From: Cyclina sinensis
Lineage: Eukaryota; Mollusca; Bivalvia; Venerida; Veneridae
Reading direction: 5' to 3'
DNA: 64,000 nucleotides
NCBI GenBank assembly: GCA_012932295.1
Contig: JAAONU010000017.1
Location: 1,426,001-1,490,000 of the forward strand
The notes under the pieces were generated by a model, which did not search any database, had not been told where the DNA came from, and saw only the letters and a program-made list of their open reading frames with translations. Positions 55,708 to 64,000 of the stretch are shown here, piece by piece. The position numbers were made by a program, and so were the translations under genes. Positions within the stretch are counted from its first letter, which is position 1, and every line of letters begins with the position of its first letter.

Positions 55708-58700
55708 ATGTAAGATTCATATAAACTATTCTCTCCTGAGGGGATATTAAGCTCAAGACAGAATTCTTCTGATTGACTAGTCCTAAGCCTAAACCTTACT
55801 AAAACGAAGCTGCTTGTAAAAGACTTACAAAACTTTGTAGTACATTCTTCTGCCAAGGTTATTAATTATAGTAACTTCTTCAGGCGAGAAGCATTAGAGC
55901 AGAATTGCAATTTGCAATCTGAGCACCTTATAATTACTTGTGTTTTTCCCCCCCTAGGAACCCTGTTTTTTCTGTTACATCATTCTGTTCTTCAATCAGA
56001 TGATGTCATTTGCATCCTTTCTCAATACACACAAGCTGCAGAATCATGCAAAAGCAGAGAATAATAGAACTGATTCCATGTTTCATACCAAAAAGCCTTA
56101 ACGAGTCGAAGAATGAATTAAGTAATTGAAGAATGAATTTATAGTACAGCCTGCTTGACCATATCATATACCACTTTTCTTTTGCTAGAAATGTCATAAC
56201 CTTTACATCAATGAAAATCAATTGGATACAGCATCAAACTGTTTCACATAGGGTACTGGTTTGGTCTAGTTTTAAATTGCTACTTTTAAGATCTGTAATT
56301 AATGATCTGTCATCACAATAGCTCTTTTATTAGTCACCCTTCATGACCACTAGCTGCACCACAGTTATGTGTACCTGGATCTAACTGTATGATATGACCT
56401 TAGCCTTTGACCTCTTCATGAAAGTCCACACCTGAAACTGTACACTGTGTCCGCTATTCATAGTATATGCCTATATACCCCACCCAACAAATTCCATCTG
56501 TTCTGGTTAATATTGTTTAAATCATGTATCGTAATATTATTGCAGGCTTTGAAAGCATGAAAACTTTATTTCAATAGAGAACTGAAGCGCAATTTCATTT
56601 TAACGGCATTCCATTGTGTAGTTCAACCTTGTAATTGCTCTGTGGGGAAATAACTAAGAAACATACAGCGGACAGACAGCATTAGATCCATTTTTAATCA
56701 ATTTCATGTTGCTATGTCAAATTACCAAAGTAAGAATAGGAATCGATTTTTCTTCCATTTCAAAGTCATGGGCTTCACAATGTCATTTATTTGTTGCAGA
56801 TGGCCACTGTTTCCTCTGTATGTCTAGACACTTAATACAGCATTACCATGGTTACTCTAACACAACTTCTGATATTTTAACAGAAGTACTATTTCAGGAT
56901 ACTGTATTATGTAAGAATTGAGTACAGTATCATGTTAAGCAATTTAAACCAGAGAAATGATTAAAAGTTCATAACACCTGTCTGCCAACTGCAGACAAAT
57001 GAGTTGCCTTAAATGATATGCATAGATGCCTTACTTTAGTGGAAGAAATGATCATCCACTATCATCCAGAAATCAGAAATTATGGCCTGCCCTATATAGG
57101 ACATTATATATCCTTTTTAGGTAGGTTACTCCATGTGCCAAAGATGGATTATAGAAATACCCTGCATGGGTCATGGAATTGTGGTGCATGAGACACAGAC
57201 TGATGCGCCCTTTATGTGTCATAAATAGGCCATTCATTGGTTAAAATTATATCCTTGGTACACAGATATGCTACATGATGAAACAACATGATATCATAAC
57301 TACAGCAGTAAAGCAATTTTATAATGATCAATTAAGCAATAAGACAAGCAATTAAAAGGTCCAATCTGGCAAGCATTTCTTAGGGTCATTCAATGAAGTG
57401 AGTAAAAAGAAAGTTTCATTAAAAAGCATGTTTCAATATACTCAGAAAATATTCACATTTCCTCTTCGTAATTATATCAACCTATCAAACAATATTTAAG
57501 AACTCTTTCCTTTAACGTCAATTTGTCATTTTTACCATAATATTCATCTATCATGAATTAGTCAAGAGAGATGCTTAACCAAAAAGTCTCCAGAAAGGTA
57601 AAGTTGGCCCCGTTTTGTGGTATTTAAATTTGAGAATTTCAGATTTGTGTTACTGTTAGTGTTAAAGTGTCTTGTTCTTATTTTTGAGCAGAGAAAGCAG
57701 AGCCTTTCTTTCCCTTATTCTTAAGACAAGCCCTGATCGTGTAGGTACCATCATACAGTGACACATCTCCCCTATTAGAATGGAAACCAGCAAATACCAA
57801 AAATACCTAGAGAATTGCAAGACTGTGAATAATTTACAGTAATTCCAATACAAAAACCAATACAGGGATAGATTGGATGCTAGGAGAATCCCAGAGCTGT
57901 CATAATCAAACTGTCTGGTATTACATGATCCAATGGATCTCGTCTTCTGCTTCACAACTTGTACAAAGGACACAAATTTACTGGTGAATGAAAAAGCAAT
58001 GAAACACACATAACTGTCCTGCTGGTTAACATCTGGATACCTAACACTGTTTTAACCTTTATATTCAGTTGTTTTTTCTTTCATAGTTCAATTTAACATG
58101 GCCCCACTTAGATTAAAGAATAAGTTTTACTATTCTTGAAATGAGAATTTAAAAGAATGCAATATGGTAATTTATGTTTTGTATTTAAAAGGCTGCATGT
58201 TTTTATGTCACACCTAACATTTTGGCATTGTTAATTTGGTAATTTAATCTTTGTTGTAAGAATGTGACCAAGGTGTTATCTGAACATGAATTTCTCCACA
58301 AAAATATGTTTACAGAATCATTCAAGATCTTCACATTATCATCAACCATTATTAGTGTTTTGGATGTCCAAATTCTGACAGCGTGCCAATTACTTTACAT
58401 GACCAATATCGCCATACTGTGTTTAACATGGCTACATAACAGTTTTCATCTATTTTTCTAGCTTTTCAAGAAAATGTATATAACTTCGTTTGTAAGGTGT
58501 AAAAAAGTTTAAAAAAGAAAAAAAATCAGGACTTATCTTGAACTAATACCATGATTTAAGATATATATTCTTTGTATATATGTTTTGAACTATTCTCCAG
58601 TCAGTTAACATTCAGTGGAAAATGATCCTAAATGAGAAGTATGTGAGGAATTTTTATGAATGACTGTAGATAAACATATAATGACCAAGGGCATATATCT

Positions 58701-60304
58701 TCTACTGACTTGACCTTATTCACTTCTTGTTCAACAAAACAGGTTAATTAAAGAGTGAACATATATTTTTAACCTTGTGATCTTTTGTTATGATATTGTA
58801 TGATGTTTAAAACATTATCCCACACACATGTAATAATGATGAACTCAGCCAAAAGCTGAACATGCAAGCTGAGTTATTAGGGAGTGGCCTTTTGATTTAG
58901 TAAAGTCTATCAAATAGAAAGTTGTTCAGAAAAAAAATGGGGTCCAGAATTTGTTTCTTCAGGGGACAAGACTTAGTTTTAACTTTCATGAGACTGGGCT
59001 GGAAAAATCACAGACCATAATTATAGTATGAATTCATTCTGTTGATTTTCTCAAAATTTTAGGCCTGGAATGTTGCTGTTTGTGAAAGGGACTCATATAT
59101 GAGAGCCTTCAATCCCCCAGACTTTGAGAATGATCAAACAAAGCAACTCAATTTGCTTGTAAAACATGAGTCACTCCTTTGCAAGGCGACAAAATCAATG
59201 CTATTTTATTTAAAATGTTTGTGAAACTCACAGACAGGATTTTAATGACTAGACTGTAACACAGCGTGCTAATCTGTTTTGTTTATTTACTTTTTTTATT
59301 GGAGAACAAATGTTTAGTAATTCATTTACAAATACAAATATTTTCACATGATACAACATAAAAGAATTTCTGTTTCCTTTCATGGAAAGTTTTAAATTTT
59401 ATCTACTCATTTTGCAATAAAGTTTACAATGTTTTCCATGTAGACATCATTCATTCTGATGAATAACAATTTAAGTGAGCAATATATAGTGCACTTTATT
59501 AAGACAACTTTCTGATATATCATGTAATACTTATATAATATAGTTTAACAAAGGTAAAAAAAAAATGGAGAAGGGCCATAACTCTGCAAATGATACATTA
59601 AACTGTCAACCAAATGTTACCAACAAATTCTTAAAACCAGTGCCAGTCAAAATATCATGAAAACTCGGATTTGTTTTAGAAATATACATAGCCATGGCCA
59701 TACATGGGTTGCAATAGTCAAACTGTAGACTTTGCTTCCTATATTAAGTATACTTATGTGACAATATTGGACCATGATTTAAAGGGACATTTTGTAAATG
59801 TTCATTTTTTTCTATTTAGGCATTTAGACACTCAGAAAGTCTCATGTTCATTTGGAATAAATGGCCGTCCACTCAAAAATAGTAAACAGCTCTAAAGACT
59901 AATATTAATGCATGAAATCTAAGTTTTCCCGTTGTACTTAGTATTTTTGATTGACATCTTGACAATTAGGTAATAATTCATACAATACAATTGCCATTTA
60001 CATGATTTAAAGAAAATGAAAAAAAACCAACTAGACTTTGGGATTGCCTCTATAATTGTAAGAGCTGTTTTGTCTTCTTCAATTTGCTCTTTTTAATACG
60101 AAGAGGTTCAACAACTGGCTACTTCAACTGAGTGGGCACGCAGGAAACCTTTCTTTTCATAGCCTGGGTCATACCTAATTCTTCACTGGAGAATGCCAAC
60201 TTTCTCACATAGTAAAACAATTTATCTCTAAGTCACTCAGTGAACTAGCTGTGACATCAACTTAGTGAGAAGCTAGTTTGCATTGGTAAACAAAGGGACT
60301 GATT

Positions 60305-60443
60305 CAGTACTAGGATAGTTATTTTCGGACAAAAATCGCAAATGTCACTGAAAATATTATTTTAGTCTGTAAATGATATCAGATGCAATGTGATTACTGA
60401 CAAGTCTAACTGCAACTGACCCAAAATAACCATCCTAGCACTG
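60305..60443. mobile_element. 139-bp TIR element
   Basis: CAGTACTAGGATAGTTATTT at the left end is mirrored by AAATAACCATCCTAGCACTG at the right, with two differences. The size and absence of coding sequence suit a MITE. Target duplication not clear. Confidence 0.6.
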
Positions 60444-60914
60444 TATATCAGACCCCTTTGTTGGTTAAGATTTCAGGAAATTTAATTGCACAAATATTCC
60501 TGGCATTATAAAAGCTTGTTACCATCTATCTTCTCTCAATATTGTTCCAGCAAATTTGCATTTCTTTCTGGAATATATCCTCAACATCTCTCAAGCATTC
60601 AGCAATCAATACAAATCAGTGGATTCCATGAATAATCTCGTGTCTAGATCATTTCCAAAGATAGCGCACAATTTAAATGAAGCCAGTCATGATGTTTTTA
60701 CCCTTCTGAAGTGCAGAATACAGATTGTCTTTAATAATTTTTGTTTCAAAACTACAAAGTACGACACACCAAATATTACATTTTTGTACCAGTGGATTTC
60801 CCAAAATATGTGTTTCATACTATAAATATTAATTTAATACTTTTTTTCAAGTAAAGATCACGATAAATGATTGTTAATACTTTGGATGGTGCATGAGCCC
60901 ATTAATAATGAGTA

Positions 60915-61020
60915 TGCGTCTTTCTATTTAAAACCTTGCATTAAATTATTAGCTCATACAAATGAATTAAAAGCCTGTAGGAAAATATACTTCTATTTAA
61001 AACCTTGCATTAACATAGGA
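60915..61020. repeat. 68-bp direct duplication
   Basis: CTTTCTATTTAAAACCTTGC and ATTAA recur about 68 bp later as CTTCTATTTAAAACCTTGCA, with AGCTCATAC/AGCTTGTAA after each. A simple local duplication. Confidence 0.6.
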
Positions 61021-61044
61021 GCTTGTAACAAGCTCAATACAAGC

Positions 61045-61195
61045 GCATAGCTCATATTGCATGCACCAGTCCTGTGAAGTTTGAAAGCTGTATGTTGAAG
61101 GACTTCCATTTTATTATGTCAACGGTAAAGTTTTGTGACAAACAAACAAATACACATCCCAGACACAGTATGCCCTCCCTCCAGGTGCATAAAAA
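61045..61195. repeat. dispersed repeat, relative of 17,776-17,965
   Basis: TGCACCAGTCCTGTGAAGTT, GAAGGACTTCCAT and GTAAAGTTTTGTGACA appear in the same order as in FBXO33 intron 3. It ends CCAGGTGCATAAAAAT. Confidence 0.55.
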
Positions 61196-64000
61196 TTATA
61201 CATTTCTCTTTCATTAAAAGCATGCTCTGAAAAGTTAATTCTCCCTATTCTGGACAGTATGTGTAATTTCTTACAGAATTCTTCACCGCTCCAGGGACAG
61301 ATCAGCCCTGTTCTTTTTCACTGTTGTCTGGAGTCCATTTATTTTGTCAACAATGAAACTGACCCTGTCTGAACAGAATCCCAATGAATAACAATTATTA
61401 AGCATGACGGGTCTCATCCCTGTAATTAGTGAAAATTCCCTCTAATAATAATGATGGGAGATGTTATTGAACAACACAAATCAATAGTTTTTAAAGTCTC
61501 AATGTATAAATAGATGACAGATGAGAAACGATTTAAAAAACAATAAATCAATGTATTTCATTCATTTTCTATTAATTCTTGATTGACTCATAGCTTCACT
61601 TACAATAATTTGATGCTTCTAAACCTTAATATATCATTAGTTCAAAATGTATGACTTCCTGGCTCAAGACTGAGGCTAATTCATCCCCTTACAATGGTTA
61701 GGCCAAATACTGAACAACAATTAATGAATAGTTGAAAAATTCTCATTTTAAAAACCAACCAACTAATTGACAGATCATGAAAATTCACCCCCTAACAATC
61801 ATTAAACACTTGTCAACAACAATAAATCAATAACTTTAACTTCTTGTTTTATTTATAGACTGCTGATGCCAACATGGTCGTTCGGAGGACTGATTCTAGA
61901 CAGACCGATCAATATTACACAGACAAACCATGGTATCAATTATGTTAATGTTCTGTCCTCTCTTTCAATGAAGGCTCTCTGCTTCGGCTCAGACATTGTT
62001 AACTTCTGTTTGTGTTATTGTAAGCTGTTAATTTTTCTTTCACATAAAATAGAATGTAAACAATTTTTTTATTGTGACCTGACAACACTTTAGACTGAGC
62101 ACCTTTTTTCTATCTCAAATGAAACCAAAGTCTTCTTGGAAAACTGAATTTTCTTTTTTAAATGGTGAACAAAAAAGGGTCCTAAGAAATCAGGAGCAGC
62201 CCAAACCCTTCTCCAAAACCACAGACCATCGGTTTACCATGCCACTGCTCTACTGTGAAAGATCATTTCGTTTTCCTGTCAAACATGTGTTCAAACTTCA
62301 CTTCTTGTCCAATTACCACAAAATATGATAAGAATAAAATGACACTGAGCACATTCTAGACAGCTCCTGACCATTTAACCCACATTTTGTACTTAATTAT
62401 AACAAATTAAGAAACAACAACACCAAATCATTATATGCTAATGAAAGTCTGGTTATTGTCAGAATACAATTGCTGGTATTGCCAATGATACACTCTGGTT
62501 TTTTATCTGACAATTAATATTTTTCCTCTAGGTCAAATCAAGTAAGAATTCTATCCCAAAGGGAGTTACTGGATCACTGAACCCTGTCTTCATTGGTAAC
62601 AGACAAAATCTATACATGTGCCATCTGTTACAGTAAGATTTATTCCAACTAGCTTCATACAATATTCAAGAATAATACTCCCTTACTGTAGCTTGCCTAT
62701 TCGGTATGTTATCAAATAACCCTGTCTAACGCATGTCCATTTAAGGCCCTTCTAATAACAAAATTTCTAAGAATGGAGTACAGGCTATAAATATTTCTTG
62801 CAAAATTAATGTAAACTGGCAAGGGAATGCTTTCCTCCCGTATGTAGAAATTGAAGACACTGTTCATAAGCTATAGACTAATCCTCCATTCCAGAACAAG
62901 CTTATAATTATGTAACAAAATATACGATGACGAAATAACGTACATTCCAAAAACCCAACCTTAAACGTCATTATAGAGTGCCAGGACTGAATATTACAAT
63001 GATGCAAAATCATCCAATGGATACACTGTCCAGTCCAAGGATACACTATCCTATTACGCTGAAAAGCCCTTGACCCCTAAATTATACCCTAAAGAGCTCA
63101 GTCAGTCAGTGAGAGTTTTGAGGAAAGATAGAAAAATTTCAGCACAAGGTACATTCAAGGACACATTACATGTTCTAAGCAGAATTAACTTAAAGGAATA
63201 AACTATTTAAGGACATATGCCATTTTCCAATAAATGAAAAAATATAAATAAAACAAACACAAAATTAACCATCTTCGCTGAAATTTCCTGTACACCAGAT
63301 TAAACCTGTGGATTCTTTGCCTGTATGAGGTATCTGGAATACTTCAAGACTTGGCGAACTTCTGGGTAATATATCAAAATATGATACTCCCGATCATAAC
63401 CTATATCTGCATGAAATCATTAAGTTGCCTCACAGATAAGACATTTTTTATGAAAGATAAGAATGCTATGAAGATCTTAATAGCTTTTTTACATATTTCC
63501 ATGTTGGCTGAAGATGTTATGGAAATCATGTGACTGCATTTTATTGATGACCCCCAGCAAAAACATACGATGTTGCTTCAAACATGTTGTCATGTATAAC
63601 TAGGTTGAGAAAAACATGTAATTTTTCTGTTACAGTTTTTCTGCTGCAGTTGCTATAAATCTTTGAAATGGAAGTTTCAATGAGTCAAAATAAATTCATA
63701 TAATATATATAATGGCCATTCTGGAAGTCTAGGTTCAAGTAATATGGCCATATATGAAAAGGACTGTCTTAAATACTCATGGCAGAAATAACAAGAGCTG
63801 TCAGTGGAGATGGCACGCTCAACTATTTAAGTACTGGATAGTTATTTTATCATTGAAAATCCCTCAAGAAATAAATAAGTAATAGTAAAATATAACAATT
63901 TTTAAGAAACATTTTAAGTTTAAAGGGGGAGATAATTCTGGAAATATGGGTGCTAGAGTTAAGATCCTTAACACATATGATGCAGGTGATGATAATGAAA

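Larger units (their letters stand above)
52697..64000. other. no confident gene; probable MAP1 intron or 5' flank
   Basis: About 11 kb in which the MAP1 first exon(s) should lie if within the window. I found no frame matching the conserved start of MAP1. Two weak plus-strand exon-like frames (59,063 and 61,861) and several hairpins and TIR elements are listed separately. The final 200 bp start with ACAAGAGCTGTCAGTGG, a repeat end shared with 31,998, running off the window. Confidence 0.5.

Noticed and set aside
57117..57233. exon-like frame VGYSMCQRWIIEIPCMGHG on the plus strand
   Set aside because: Only about 38 codons, no partner exon found, and GGCCTG/ATAGGCC-like sequences around it hint at a repeat; chance is adequate.
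1..64000. CRISPR array, operon or bacterial mobile system
   Set aside because: The tandem arrays have no spacer variation and the genes are intron-bearing eukaryotic genes; no prokaryotic signals were seen.

Overview
The window is eukaryotic nuclear DNA: AT-rich, intron-rich and crowded with tandem and dispersed repeats. Two genes can be named. One is an F-box gene of the FBXO33 type; the other is a microtubule-associated protein 1 (MAP1A/B/S, futsch) gene. Together with dispersed elements ending in GGGGGCATAAAA and arrays carrying phrases such as CCATAACTCTAACAG, this suggests a lophotrochozoan, most likely a bivalve mollusc. That placement is inferred from general familiarity with such genomes, not from a search.

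Layout. 1-8.6 kb has no recognised gene. It holds a 50-bp satellite (1841-2680), a 31-bp satellite (4798-5579), a perfect 82-bp palindrome flanked by a 6-bp direct repeat (5627-5708), and one exon-like minus-strand open frame (4005-4424). 8.68-10.95 kb holds four short minus-strand exons whose phases and splice sites fit together; they encode the cysteine-containing C-terminus of a protein I do not recognise. 14.3-14.56 kb is the C-terminal remnant of a LINE reverse-transcriptase ORF on the minus strand. 15,198-19,942 (+) is a complete five-exon FBXO33-like gene (457 aa) with a CRE and an E-box just upstream of its ATG. Its third intron holds a 398-bp TRIM-like element whose terminal repeats contain tRNA-type A and B boxes. 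Its fourth intron begins with a 57-bp minisatellite that has copied the exon end and the 5' splice site.

21.5-33.4 kb lies between two convergent genes and holds only repeats and possible long 3' UTR. 33,456-52,696 (-) is the MAP1 gene: four coding exons including a frame-neutral 30-nt microexon and one 4.9-kb terminal exon. The first coding exon(s) were not found and probably lie beyond 64 kb. Its introns hold several TIR elements and tandem-repeat-bearing dispersed elements. 52.7-64 kb is presumably MAP1 intron or 5' flank, with hairpins and two weak exon-like frames.

The genes do not form a pathway. FBXO33 would act as a substrate adaptor of an SCF ubiquitin ligase and MAP1 as a cytoskeletal protein; they are simply neighbours.
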